Below, piece by piece: positions 16,361 to 25,383 of a DNA stretch of 64,000 nt. The position numbers and the translations under genes are program-made. The stretch is taken from NCBI RefSeq assembly GCF_024055725.1, contig NZ_JAMXMX010000013.1:1-64000 (forward strand), given 5' to 3'. The stretch is from Actinoallomurus spadix. GTDB lineage: Bacteria; Actinomycetota; Actinomycetes; Streptosporangiales; Streptosporangiaceae. How positions within the stretch are numbered: position 1 is the first letter of the stretch; each line of letters starts with the position of its first letter. The notes under the pieces are model-generated. The model saw only the letters and a program-made list of their open reading frames with translations. It was not told the origin of the DNA and did not search any database.

Positions 16361-19305
16361 TCTCTTCGGGCTCCCGCCCGTTCCTGTCTCGTACGGCAGA
16401 ACTGGCAGCGATCGATCGAACCCTGCACTCCGCGTCGGCCGGACGAGGCGGGGCGCTGGTGATCCGAGGCGAGGCCGGCATCGGCAAGACGGAACTCCTC
16501 GAACGGGCGCTGGACCGGGTGCCCGGTCTGCGGCGACTCCGGGCCGTCGGCAGGGAGTTCGAGAACGAGCTTCCGTTCACCGGCCTGCATGACCTGTGCC
16601 GGCCGCTGCTCACCCGGCTGGAGGCACTGCCCGGCCCGCAGCGGACCGCGCTGGAGGTGGCCTTCGCGCTGAGCGACGGCGCGACGCCGGACCGGTTCCG
16701 GGTCGGCCTGGCCGTGCTCGGTCTCCTGTCGGCCGCCGCTCGCGAGGAGCCGATCGTCTGCGTCATCGACGACTGGCAGTGGCTCGACCACGCCTCGGCA
16801 CAGGTCATGGCCTTCGTCGCACGCCGCGTCGAGCACGACCCGATCGCGTTCCTGATCGCCTCCCGGGACACCGGAGAGACCGCCACGTTCGACGGGCTGC
16901 CCGTGCTCACGCTCACCGGCCTCGGCGGCCAAGACGCACTGGCCCTGCTGACCTCCGCGTCGCATACGCCGCTGGATCAGCGGATTCGCGACCAGATCCT
17001 CGCCGAGGCGCGCGGCAACCCGCTGGCCCTGCTCGAACTGCCGCGCACGATGGGACCGGCGGAGCTGACCGGCGACTTCGACCTGCTCACGACGCCACCG
17101 GTGCCCGCGCGGGTCGAGGCCGGCTACCGCGAGCTCCTGGCCTCCCTCCCCGAGAACGCCCGGTGGCTGCTCCTCCTGGCGGCCGCCGAGCCCCTCGGCG
17201 ATCCGGTGCTCCTGTGGCGGGCGGCGGAACGGCTCGGCATCGGGGCCGATGCGGCGGGCCCGGCGGAGGCCGCGCGCCTGCTCGAGATCGGCGTCCGCAC
17301 GAGGTTCCGGCACCCGCTGGTCCGGTCCGCCATCTACCGGGCCGCGTCACCGGAGGAGCGCCGCACCGCGCACGGCGCGCTCGCCGAGGCAACCGACCCG
17401 GTCGCGGACCCGGATCGCCGGACGTGGCATCGCGCTCAATCGGTGCTCCTGCCCGACGAGGACATCGCGGCCGAGCTGGAGCACGCCGCCGCCCGGGCCT
17501 CGGCCCGTGGCGGCATCGCCGCCGCCGCCGGTCTCCTCGAACGCGCAACGGCCCTGACCGCCGATCCGGATCACCGGGCCGAACGCGCGCTGAGCGCGGC
17601 TCGCTACCACTACTGGGCCGGTGCCCCAGGGGCCGCAGCCGCCCTGCTGGCCACCGCCGAAGCGGGTCCGAGCGACGATCGGCGGCAGGCGTTCATCGAA
17701 CTGCTGGCCGCCCAGATCTCCATCCACAGCGGGCCCGGCGTTAAGGATCCGGCGCCGTTGCTCCAGGCAGCACGGCGGCTGGAGGCGTACGACCGGCCGA
17801 TGGCCCGCCAGATCTCCATCGAGGCATACGTCGTCGCCATGCGCGCAGGCCGCCTCGGGCCGCCGGGGCTGGAGGCCGAGACCGCCCGCCGGTTGGCGAC
17901 GATGCTGGAGGACGCTCCCGCCCAGTCCCCGACGCTGTCCGATCTTTTGCTGGAGGCGCTGATCACACGGGCTACAAAGGGCCACGTGGCGGCCATACCT
18001 CCGCTGCGGAGGGCGGTCGGTGCCTTCCTGGCGGAGACGGAGACGGATTGGCGATACAACTGGCTCTCGCTGGCCTGCGCGATGGCGATGGACCTATGGG
18101 ATCACGACGGCTGGCGCACCCTGGCCGAACGGCAGGTACGGCTCAACCGGCGTGCGGGCACGCTGCTCACGTTGCCGAGCGCGCTGCACTACCGTGCCTA
18201 CGCACATGTCCTCTCCGGGGAGTTCGGGGCCGCCGAAGCGCTGATCGCGGAGGCGCTCGCGATCGACGTCACCGGCAACCAGACCGGCCCGCCCTTCGGC
18301 GACCTGGCGCTTCGTGCGTGGCGCGGTGACCAGAAGGGGACGGCCGCCCTGGCCGAGCGGGTCGCCGCCCCGGCGCGCGAGCGCGGCGAAGGCCACAACC
18401 TCTCGGTGATCGACGGCGCCAACGCGGTGCTCTACAACGGACTCGGCCACTACGACGCCGCCTATGAGGCGGCCACCGAGGTCTGCGCGGACGACGGGCT
18501 GGGCTTCTTCTCGTTCGTCCCCTCCGAGTTGATCGAGGCCGCCGCGCGCACCGGACGGCACCGGCTCGCCGAGCCCGTGCTCAGGGAGTTCGTCGAGCGG
18601 ACCGACGCGAGCGGCACCGACCTGGCCCTCGGCCTGCAGGCATACGCGCGTGCCCTGCTGACCGAGGGCTCCGGTGCCGAGGACCTCTATCGAGAGGCGA
18701 TCGACCGGCTGGCCCGGACCGACACCGCCGCCTACCTCGCCCGGGCGCACCTGGTCTACGGCGAGTGGCTGAGCCGTGAGACAAGGCGCGGCGACGCCCA
18801 AGTTCAGCTGTGCATCGCCTACGAGAAGCTCTCCGCGATGGGAGCGGCCGCGTTCGCGGAACGCGCCGCCCGTGAGCTCTCCGCCTGTGGTGTGCGCCCG
18901 CCCCGGTCCGCCGCCACGCGGCTCCGCTCGCGCGTGGCCGATTCGGAGCCTGCGGATGAGTCGCTGGCCGCGCTGACCGACCGGGAGCGGGAAGTGTTGA
19001 CCCTGCTCGCCTCGGGGCTGTCCAACTCCGAGATCGCCGCCGCGCTGGTGATCAGCCACGAGACCGTCAAGACCTACGTCTCTCGAATCCTGACCAAGCT
19101 CGATCTGCGCGACCGGGTGCAGGCGGTGGTGTTCGCATACCGGATCGGCCTGGTAAGCCCGGACGGCTGGCCGGGCTGTCCGGGCCGCTCGGTGCCAAGG
19201 GCCGCCGCGGCCCGGCCGCGTAGTTCGCGGGCGGCGGAACGTCCCCCCGGGAGTCACGGCTGCACCTTGAAGCCACTTCCGGACGATCTACGTTTCTCAC
19301 CCTAG
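16357..19305 (+). CDS. LAL-type LuxR family regulator with N-terminal AAA/STAND ATPase
   Basis: This protein of about 982 residues has an N-terminal ATP-binding module (Walker A GEAGIGKTE at residue 38, Walker B-like IVCVIDDWQWLD), a long helical TPR-like middle of about 600 residues, and a C-terminal LuxR/GerE helix-turn-helix (LTDREREVLTLLASGLSNSE, then ETVKTYVSRILTKL) at about 872-930. A basic/proline tail of about 50 residues follows. The family activates transcription in response to unknown ligands, often in secondary metabolism or sugar use. GTG 16357 is preferred over the first in-frame GTG at 16309, because the latter would place a palindromic promoter region inside the gene; neither has a ribosome site. 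The target genes are unknown. Confidence 0.88.
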   Translation: MISSGSRPFLSRTAELAAIDRTLHSASAGRGGALVIRGEAGIGKTELLERALDRVPGLRRLRAVGREFENELPFTGLHDLCRPLLTRLEALPGPQRTALEVAFALSDGATPDRFRVGLAVLGLLSAAAREEPIVCVIDDWQWLDHASAQVMAFVARRVEHDPIAFLIASRDTGETATFDGLPVLTLTGLGGQDALALLTSASHTPLDQRIRDQILAEARGNPLALLELPRTMGPAELTGDFDLLTTPPVPARVEAGYRELLASLPENARWLLLLAAAEPLGDPVLLWRAAERLGIGADAAGPAEAARLLEIGVRTRFRHPLVRSAIYRAASPEERRTAHGALAEATDPVADPDRRTWHRAQSVLLPDEDIAAELEHAAARASARGGIAAAAGLLERATALTADPDHRAERALSAARYHYWAGAPGAAAALLATAEAGPSDDRRQAFIELLAAQISIHSGPGVKDPAPLLQAARRLEAYDRPMARQISIEAYVVAMRAGRLGPPGLEAETARRLATMLEDAPAQSPTLSDLLLEALITRATKGHVAAIPPLRRAVGAFLAETETDWRYNWLSLACAMAMDLWDHDGWRTLAERQVRLNRRAGTLLTLPSALHYRAYAHVLSGEFGAAEALIAEALAIDVTGNQTGPPFGDLALRAWRGDQKGTAALAERVAAPARERGEGHNLSVIDGANAVLYNGLGHYDAAYEAATEVCADDGLGFFSFVPSELIEAAARTGRHRLAEPVLREFVERTDASGTDLALGLQAYARALLTEGSGAEDLYREAIDRLARTDTAAYLARAHLVYGEWLSRETRRGDAQVQLCIAYEKLSAMGAAAFAERAARELSACGVRPPRSAATRLRSRVADSEPADESLAALTDREREVLTLLASGLSNSEIAAALVISHETVKTYVSRILTKLDLRDRVQAVVFAYRIGLVSPDGWPGCPGRSVPRAAAARPRSSRAAERPPGSHGCTLKPLPDDLRFSP

Positions 19306-19385
19306 AGCGAGGGAATCGGATGCAGTGAGCGGCTCAGACTGCCGCTCTCCCGGAGAACCGCCCGCGTGCGGAAAAGAGATGAAGC

Positions 19386-21080
19386 ATGTCAGGCCCCGAT
19401 CCATCGACCGGCGGTGGCCACCCCGGGACGTCCTTCCCCTGGGCGGACCCGTACGTCTACAACGCCCGTGAGCACGGTCTCACCGGTGACGGCGTCACGA
19501 ACGACCAGCCGGCGCTGCAAGCGCTGGTCGACACTCTCGGAGCGGCCTGCGCCGCCGACGGGCAGCCCCGGACGATCTACTGCCCTTCGGGACGGTACTC
19601 GATCCGCGACCGGGCCACCGACTGGCGGAGCGGAGTGTCCCTGATCGGCGCGGGCCGATCCGCGACGCGGTTCCTGCTGGCCAACCCCGCCGACCGGACC
19701 GTCTCCACCCCGCTGGCCTGGTTCACCATCGAGAATCACGGCGCGAGCAGGGGACGGCACATCGCCGACTGCACCTTCGCCTGCTTCGAGATCGACGGCT
19801 CCGGCGTGTACCTGGAGGAGTACGACCCCTACTCGAAGGGGCTGGGGCTGCAGTTCGTGCTGCGCGGCATCTTCCGGGACCTTTACATCCACGACGTCCC
19901 CAGCACCGGATTCGGTTGCGACTTCCTGCAGGACACCCTCGTCGAGAACGTCCTGGCCGTCCGCTGCGGACGGCTCGACCCCGGCGAGTCGATGGGCGGC
20001 GCCGGCATCGGCATCGGCATCGGCGGCTGGGGCTCCATCGAACGCTGCACGATCGCGTCCTGCACCGCGGTGAGCAACGGCACCAACGGCATCTTCGTGG
20101 AACTGCAGGACGCCGGCTGGCCCGCGACCCGCGGCATCCGCGTCATCGGCTGCCACACCGAGGGCAACCGGTTCGGCATCTCCGACTGGGGCGCCGACGG
20201 GCTCGTCGTGTCCGGCTGCACGATGCTCGCCAACCTTCAGGCGGGTTACGACGTCTCCGCCCTCGGCCCCTCAGGAGTCGCCGGACGCGGCGGCGTCGTC
20301 ACCGGCTGCATCATCGAGGACAACATCCGCGACGGCGTGGCCATCGGCAACACCCCGGGTCCCTACACCTTCGCCGCCAACCGGATCAGCCGCAACGGCC
20401 GCTACGGGTACTGGCAGCACAACCTCGACAGCGGCCGGCAGGCGGTGGCCGCCGATGTGATCATCGACGGCAACGAGTTCTGGGGCAACGGCCTGGACGG
20501 CATCACCGTCGACTCGGCGCTCATCGACCCCACCGTGACCAGCAACAGGTTCCGCAACAACGGCCGGCGGTGCGAACAGGGGTACGACGGCGACGGGGAC
20601 GGGGTGTCCTACACGCCGCTGTCCGTGGTCGACACCACGGCGCGCTGGCGGCCCAACGGGCACAAGGGCAAGCGCGTCACGGTGGCCGGCCAGTGCGCGA
20701 TCGTGGCGGGCAACAGCCGTACGGAGCTCAAGCTCGCCCCGATCCGCCCCGGATCGCCCACCGCGTGGACCGACGGCCCTCCGCCGTCCGGCGCCCGGTA
20801 CCGGCTGCCGGACGCGCCGGGCGTCCGGGCGGGCATCCGGCTGGCCGCCGACACCGACAGCGCGACCATCTGCGGCAACCGGGCCTGGGACAGCCAACCG
20901 GACAAGACCCAGACCCACGGCCTGGTCATCACCGATTCCGGCGACTGCCACGCCGGGTTCGTGCACGACAACGACCTCCTGGGCAACGCCGAGGGGACCA
21001 GCCGCTTCGACACCGTCCCGTCCGAGGGGTGCTGGTACCAGAATCCCGGGCTGGAAGACTCCGGCGGCCCTCCACCGTGA
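19386..21080 (+). CDS. Right-handed beta-helix (pectate lyase 3-like) protein
   Basis: The protein is 564 residues. An opening motif YNAREHGLTGDGVTNDQPAL at about residue 22 marks the pectate-lyase-3/GH28-like superfamily, in which a loop precedes the first helix rung. Repeated G-I/V-x-I-x-G-C and I-x-x-N-x-F rungs follow to about residue 400, with a Gly-rich stretch GAGIGIGIGG. No signal peptide is visible, so a cytosolic or co-transported role is possible, and the substrate cannot be guessed. A GGAAAAGAGA site precedes the ATG. Its stop overlaps the GTG of the FAD oxidoreductase by 4 bp, so the two are translationally coupled. Confidence 0.85.
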   Translation: MSGPDPSTGGGHPGTSFPWADPYVYNAREHGLTGDGVTNDQPALQALVDTLGAACAADGQPRTIYCPSGRYSIRDRATDWRSGVSLIGAGRSATRFLLANPADRTVSTPLAWFTIENHGASRGRHIADCTFACFEIDGSGVYLEEYDPYSKGLGLQFVLRGIFRDLYIHDVPSTGFGCDFLQDTLVENVLAVRCGRLDPGESMGGAGIGIGIGGWGSIERCTIASCTAVSNGTNGIFVELQDAGWPATRGIRVIGCHTEGNRFGISDWGADGLVVSGCTMLANLQAGYDVSALGPSGVAGRGGVVTGCIIEDNIRDGVAIGNTPGPYTFAANRISRNGRYGYWQHNLDSGRQAVAADVIIDGNEFWGNGLDGITVDSALIDPTVTSNRFRNNGRRCEQGYDGDGDGVSYTPLSVVDTTARWRPNGHKGKRVTVAGQCAIVAGNSRTELKLAPIRPGSPTAWTDGPPPSGARYRLPDAPGVRAGIRLAADTDSATICGNRAWDSQPDKTQTHGLVITDSGDCHAGFVHDNDLLGNAEGTSRFDTVPSEGCWYQNPGLEDSGGPPP

Positions 21081-22378
21081 TCGCCGGGCGGGGAGCGCGG
21101 ACGGACACCGACGTCCTGGTCATCGGGGCCGGGCTGGCGGGGCTGGCGGCCGCGCGGCACCTGCATCGCGACGGCGTCGACTTCCTCGTCCTGGAGGCCG
21201 GCGACCGCGTCGGCGGCCGGGTGGTCACCGATGTGGCCGGCGGGTTCCTGCTGGACCGCGGCTTCCAGGTGGTCAACACCGCGTACCCACGGCTGACCGC
21301 CCTGGTCGACCTGTCGACGCTGGACATGGGCTGGTTCCGCGCCGGGGTGCTGGTCCGCCACGGGGACCGCCTGGAACGCTACGCCCACCCGCTGCGCGAC
21401 CCCCTTGGGGTTCCGGGGACGCTGGCGTCGGCCGCCCGCGGCATCGGCACCGTCGCCGACCGGATCCGCCTCGCCGCGATCATCGCCCGGTACGCCGCCC
21501 TGCCCCCGGCGCGGCTGCTGAGGGAGCCGGAGACCACCGCCGCCGAGGTGATGAGCGGGCTCTCCCCCGCGATGCTGGAGGGTCTCGTCCGGCCGTACCT
21601 CTCCGGGGTTCTCGCCGACCCGGCCCTGGGCACCTCCAGCCACGCCCTGGCGATGATCGTCCGGTCGTTCGTCCACGGCCGCCTCGGCCTGCCGCGCACG
21701 GGCGTGGGGGCGGTGCCGGCGGCGATCGCCGCTCCGCTGCCGGCCGACCGGATCCGGCTGCGCGCACCGGTGGAGCGGCTGCTGGGCACGGTCGCGCACA
21801 CGCCGTCCGGGCCGGTACGGGCGCGTGCGGTGCTGGTCGCCACCGACCCGGTCACCGCCGCCCGGCTGCTGCCCGAACTTCCCCTGCCGGGCACGCACGC
21901 GCTGACCACCGTCTACCACGCCGCCCCCGAACCGCCGCTCGACGAGGCGACCCTCGTCCTGGACGGCGACGGCGCCCGCCGGCCCGGCGGCCCGTCCATC
22001 GCGAACACCATCGTGGTCAGCAACGCCGTGCCGGCCTACGCCCCGCCGGGCCGGCACCTGGTCGCCACCACGGTCGCCGCGCCCGACGCCGACCACGACG
22101 CGATCCGGACCGAACTGGCCCGGGTCTACGGCACGGCGACCGGCGATTGGGAGCACCTGGCGACCGTACGGATCCCGCACGCGCTGCCCGACGCCGCACC
22201 GCCCCTCGGCCGCCTGCGCCGGCCGGTGGCGCTCGGCGACGGCCGGTACGTCGCCGGCGACCACCGCGACAGCCCCTCCGCGCAGGGAGCGCTCGCCGGC
22301 GGCTGGCGCGCCGCCGGAACGATCATCGCGTCGGAGGGCCGGCGGGCCCGGACCCCGGAAGCCCGGCCTGATGGGTGA
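21077..22378 (+). CDS. FAD-dependent oxidoreductase (amine oxidase / phytoene desaturase-like)
   Basis: This 433-residue protein starts at GTG 21077, in a GTGA overlap with the previous stop. Residues about 11-45 are a Rossmann FAD site (VLVIGAGLAGLAAARHL, then LEAGDRVGGRV), the signature of flavin amine oxidases, protoporphyrinogen oxidase-like enzymes and carotenoid desaturases. The C-terminal segment GRYVAGDHRDSPSAQGAL is the second FAD-contact motif of this fold. The hydrophobic substrate-binding middle part does not identify the substrate. The gene overlaps nhaA by 8 bp, giving a tight three-gene operon with the beta-helix protein. Confidence 0.87.
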   Translation: MIAGRGARTDTDVLVIGAGLAGLAAARHLHRDGVDFLVLEAGDRVGGRVVTDVAGGFLLDRGFQVVNTAYPRLTALVDLSTLDMGWFRAGVLVRHGDRLERYAHPLRDPLGVPGTLASAARGIGTVADRIRLAAIIARYAALPPARLLREPETTAAEVMSGLSPAMLEGLVRPYLSGVLADPALGTSSHALAMIVRSFVHGRLGLPRTGVGAVPAAIAAPLPADRIRLRAPVERLLGTVAHTPSGPVRARAVLVATDPVTAARLLPELPLPGTHALTTVYHAAPEPPLDEATLVLDGDGARRPGGPSIANTIVVSNAVPAYAPPGRHLVATTVAAPDADHDAIRTELARVYGTATGDWEHLATVRIPHALPDAAPPLGRLRRPVALGDGRYVAGDHRDSPSAQGALAGGWRAAGTIIASEGRRARTPEARPDG

Positions 22379-23660
22379 CGACCGGCGCGAGCGCGTGACG
22401 TTCCCCGGGCTCCCGCCCTGGCCCGAGCGCGCGACGGTGGCGCGGATCCTCCGGACCGAGACGACCGGTGGACTGATCCTGCTGGTGGCCGCCGCGGTGG
22501 CGCTGGTCTGGGCGAACAGCCCGTGGGGCGCCTCGTACGCCCGCGTCCGCGACCTCCACGTCGGGATCCCGCCGCTGGGGCTGGACATGTCGGTGGCGCA
22601 CTGGACCGCCGAAGGGCTGCTGACCATCTTCTTCCTGGTCGCCGGCATCGAGCTGAAACGCGAACTGGTGACCGGTGAGCTGGGTACCCCGTCCACCGCG
22701 ACGCTGCCCGTGGTCGCGGCGGCGGGCGGTGTGGCGGTCCCCGCCGCCGTCTACCTGGCCGTCGCCGGAATCGGTGGCGGCAGCATGAAGGGCTGGGCCG
22801 TGCCGATGGCCACCGACATCGCCTTCGCGCTCGCGGTCCTGGCGGTACTCGGCACGCATCTGCCCGCGGCGATGCGGGCCTTCCTGCTGACCCTGGCGGT
22901 CGTCGACGACCTGGGCGCGATCCTGGTCATCGCGATCGTGTTCACCGCCGGTCTGCACCCACCGGCCCTGGCCGGCGCGGGCGCCGGCCTCGTCGTCTTC
23001 CACCTGCTGCAGCGTTACCGGATCGGCGGCTGGTGGTGGTACGTGCCGCTGGGCACGGTCATCTGGGCGCTGACCTACAAGGGCGGCGTGCACGCGACCG
23101 TCGCCGGAGTGGCGATGGGACTGATCCTGCGGGCCCGCCCCGATCGGCGGGCCGGTGAGGACGCCTCGCCGGCGGACCGCGCCGAGCATCTGCTGCGGCC
23201 GGTGTCGGCCGCCGTCGCCGCGCCACTGTTCGCCCTGTTCGCCGCGGGGGTGCGCGTCTCCGCTCCCGCGATCGGTGCGATCTTCGTCCGCCCGGAGCTG
23301 CTCGGCGTGGTCCTCGGCCTGGTGGCCGGCAAGACCGCGGGCATCGTCGCCGGGACCTGGCTGGCGGCCCGCTTCACCAGGGCCCGGCTCAGTCCCGGTC
23401 TGGCCTGGGCCGACGTGGTGGCCCTGGCGGCGCTGGGCGGGATCGGTTTCACCGTCGCCCTCCTCATCGGCGAGCTCGCCTTCACCGATCCCGGCCAGGT
23501 CGAGCACGTCAAGGCCGCCGTCCTGGTGGGCTCGGTGACGGCCGCGGTGGTGGCCGCGCTGCTGGTCAGACGCCGCAACCGGGTCTACCGGGCGCTCTGG
23601 GAGGCGGAGGGCCGCGACGCGGGCGCCGACGGCGGCCCGGACGCTCACCGGCGGCCCTAG
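22371..23660 (+). CDS. nhaA: Na+/H+ antiporter NhaA
   Basis: NhaA exchanges sodium for protons across the membrane and supports pH and salt tolerance. The 429-residue protein has about twelve hydrophobic helices. The cation-site Asp pair lies in TLAVVDDLGAILVIA (about residues 175-190), and the conserved MATDIAFALAVLAVLG segment just before it is also present. The length is slightly above that of E. coli NhaA because of a charged C-terminal tail. Its ATG lies 8 bp inside the FAD oxidoreductase gene, so it depends on upstream translation or transcription. Confidence 0.95.
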   Translation: MGDDRRERVTFPGLPPWPERATVARILRTETTGGLILLVAAAVALVWANSPWGASYARVRDLHVGIPPLGLDMSVAHWTAEGLLTIFFLVAGIELKRELVTGELGTPSTATLPVVAAAGGVAVPAAVYLAVAGIGGGSMKGWAVPMATDIAFALAVLAVLGTHLPAAMRAFLLTLAVVDDLGAILVIAIVFTAGLHPPALAGAGAGLVVFHLLQRYRIGGWWWYVPLGTVIWALTYKGGVHATVAGVAMGLILRARPDRRAGEDASPADRAEHLLRPVSAAVAAPLFALFAAGVRVSAPAIGAIFVRPELLGVVLGLVAGKTAGIVAGTWLAARFTRARLSPGLAWADVVALAALGGIGFTVALLIGELAFTDPGQVEHVKAAVLVGSVTAAVVAALLVRRRNRVYRALWEAEGRDAGADGGPDAHRRP

Positions 23661-23750
23661 GGTCCGTCTCAGCCGCCCCCGGCGATACCACCGCTCTCGG
23701 AGCCGCCTCGGCGGGCGGAGGCCCCGCGGTGGCCCGGCGGAGGCGAGGTG

Positions 23751-23780
23751 TAGGGTGAGCCTCGCGTTGAACACGTTCAA
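23751..23780 (+). promoter_or_regulatory. Promoter -10 and palindromic operator ahead of yndJ
   Basis: TAGGGT at 23751-23756 looks like an actinobacterial -10. Eleven bases downstream lies TTGAACacGTTCAA (23767-23780), a perfect 6+2+6 palindrome placed over the expected transcription start. This is a typical repressor position, and the shape resembles TetR-family operators. No regulator gene is next to it. Confidence 0.55.
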
Positions 23781-23801
23781 AACTTAGTGGGGTCGATCGA
23801 C

Positions 23802-24725
23802 ATGATCGTGCTCGTCGACATCGTGGTCGCGGTGGGGATGCTCGTCGTCGTCCCGATGGGACTGGCCCTGATGGACGGTCCGGAGCTCACGCGGCTGCGC
23901 ACCCTGTGGCCGGCGGGCGCGGCACTGGGCGTGATCGCCTTAGTGCTGCCGCGCGGCGCGACCGCGGGCGTCCTCGCCGGCGTCTACGCCCTGTTCACCG
24001 CGGCGCTGGCCCTCCAGGCACCCCGGCGGATCCTCCGCGGCCGGCCACCCCGGGAAGCACCCGGACGGCCCGCCGCCCCACCGGCCGGTTCCGGTCCGCC
24101 GCCGGGCCGCTCACCTCTCCCGCGCGAACTGGCCTTCCTGACCGCCCTCGTCACGCCGGCCATCGCCAGCACGGCCATGGTCGCGGAGCGGTCCGGGTTC
24201 CGGCTGTTCGGGTTCCGGCTGGAGACACTGCGGCTCACCGAGGCGCACTTCCACTTCGCGGGCTTCGCGGCGGCGTTGATCGCCGGCCTGGTGTGCCGGG
24301 CCGAGGGCGACAGCGCGCCGGCACGCGCGGCGGCGCTCACCGTCCCCGGTGGCACCGCCGTCGTGTTCGCCGGGTTCTTCGCCGGCGACTGGGTCCAGCT
24401 GGCCGGGGCGGCGATCCTGACCGCCGGCATGTGGCTGGTCGGCTGGCTGACCTGGCGGGACGTACGCGGGGCCGGCACGGACCCGGTCATACGGGGCCTG
24501 CTGGCGCTCTCCGCGTCCGTGCTCGCCGTGACGATGCTGCTCGCGCTGGACTGGGCGCTCGGCGAGGCGACCGGGCTGCCGCACCTGCCGATCGCCTGGA
24601 TGGCCGCCACTCACGGCGTCCTCAACGCGTTCGGATTCGCGCTGTGCGGCGTCCTCGCCTGGCGGCGCCTGCGGCCGTTCCCCTCCCCCGTCGCGGTCCC
24701 CGGAGGCTCCCATGCGACAGGATGA
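23802..24725 (+). CDS. yndJ: YndJ family membrane protein
   Basis: This polytopic membrane protein has about nine hydrophobic helices and the YndJ-family markers EAHFHFAGFAAALIAG and WMAATHGVLNAFGFALCG, whose His residues are conserved in the family. The function is not established. The start could be GTG 23787 or ATG 23802; ATG is used here because the GTG lies within a few bases of the operator palindrome. A Pro/Arg/Gly-rich loop separates the first three helices from the rest. It overlaps the DUF1990 gene by 14 bp, a pairing often seen in actinomycetes. Confidence 0.82.
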   Translation: MIVLVDIVVAVGMLVVVPMGLALMDGPELTRLRTLWPAGAALGVIALVLPRGATAGVLAGVYALFTAALALQAPRRILRGRPPREAPGRPAAPPAGSGPPPGRSPLPRELAFLTALVTPAIASTAMVAERSGFRLFGFRLETLRLTEAHFHFAGFAAALIAGLVCRAEGDSAPARAAALTVPGGTAVVFAGFFAGDWVQLAGAAILTAGMWLVGWLTWRDVRGAGTDPVIRGLLALSASVLAVTMLLALDWALGEATGLPHLPIAWMAATHGVLNAFGFALCGVLAWRRLRPFPSPVAVPGGSHATG

Positions 24726-25269
24726 CCGTCCGGACCATTCCGACCGTTCCGAGCCGACGTACGCCGAGGTCGGCGCCACGCGGGAGGGCCCGCTGCCACC
24801 CGGCTACCACCACCTGCGGTACCGCACGCTCATCGGCCACGGACCGGACATCATGCGCGCCGCGGCCGACGACCTGCTCGAGTGGCGGATGCACCGGGCG
24901 GCGGGCGCGCGCATCGGCGGCGCCTGTACCCGGGTCCGGCCGGGCGATCGGGTCGAGGTCTCGCTCGGGATCGGCCCGCTGCGCCTGGTCGCGCCCTGCC
25001 GGATCATCTGGACCGAGGACGGCGAGCGCCGTGCCGGTTTCGGGTACGGGACCCTGCCCGGACACCCGGCCCGCGGCGAGGAGTGCTTCGTCGTCGAACG
25101 TGATGACGACGACGCGGTGTGGTTCACGGTCACCGCCTTCAGCAGGCCCGCCCGCCGGATCATGCGCCTGGCGGGGCCCGTCGCGCCGTTGCTGCAGCGC
25201 GCGTACGCCTGGGCCTGCGGCCGTGCGCTGCGCCGCCTCGCCTCGGACTCGGTCATGCCGGGGAAGTAA
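24712..25269 (+). CDS. DUF1990 family protein
   Basis: This 185-residue soluble protein belongs to the DUF1990 family: TYAEVGATREGPLPPGYHHL near residue 16 and FGYGTLPGHPARGEECFVVE near 110 are the conserved blocks. The fold resembles SRPBCC-like small-ligand binders, but no activity is known. It starts 14 bp inside yndJ and must be co-translated with it, so the two probably act together, perhaps on a membrane or lipid component (inference). Confidence 0.85.
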   Translation: MRQDDRPDHSDRSEPTYAEVGATREGPLPPGYHHLRYRTLIGHGPDIMRAAADDLLEWRMHRAAGARIGGACTRVRPGDRVEVSLGIGPLRLVAPCRIIWTEDGERRAGFGYGTLPGHPARGEECFVVERDDDDAVWFTVTAFSRPARRIMRLAGPVAPLLQRAYAWACGRALRRLASDSVMPGK

Positions 25270-25320
25270 CCGATGTGCGCCCTGCCCAGGGGGTCGCTCT
25301 GCACGGTCAGCTCAGGGCGC

Positions 25321-25370
25321 ATATCGTCCGCGTATCGAGAATTGCATACGTGCTGACAACACGGCGCTGT
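25321..25370 (+). promoter_or_regulatory. Probable VanR operator / vanH promoter region
   Basis: The block begins ATATCGTCCGCGTATCGA and ends CAACACGGCGCTG, 20 to 63 bp before the vanH ATG. A closely similar block lies upstream of the vanR remnant at 31114-31165. Such a pair fits the known autoregulation of vanR and activation of vanH by VanR-P in Streptomyces. It contains CGTAT-N10-ATACG as partial dyad symmetry. Assignment to VanR is inferred from this sharing. Confidence 0.6.
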
Positions 25371-25383
25371 CTTGACTTGAGAC

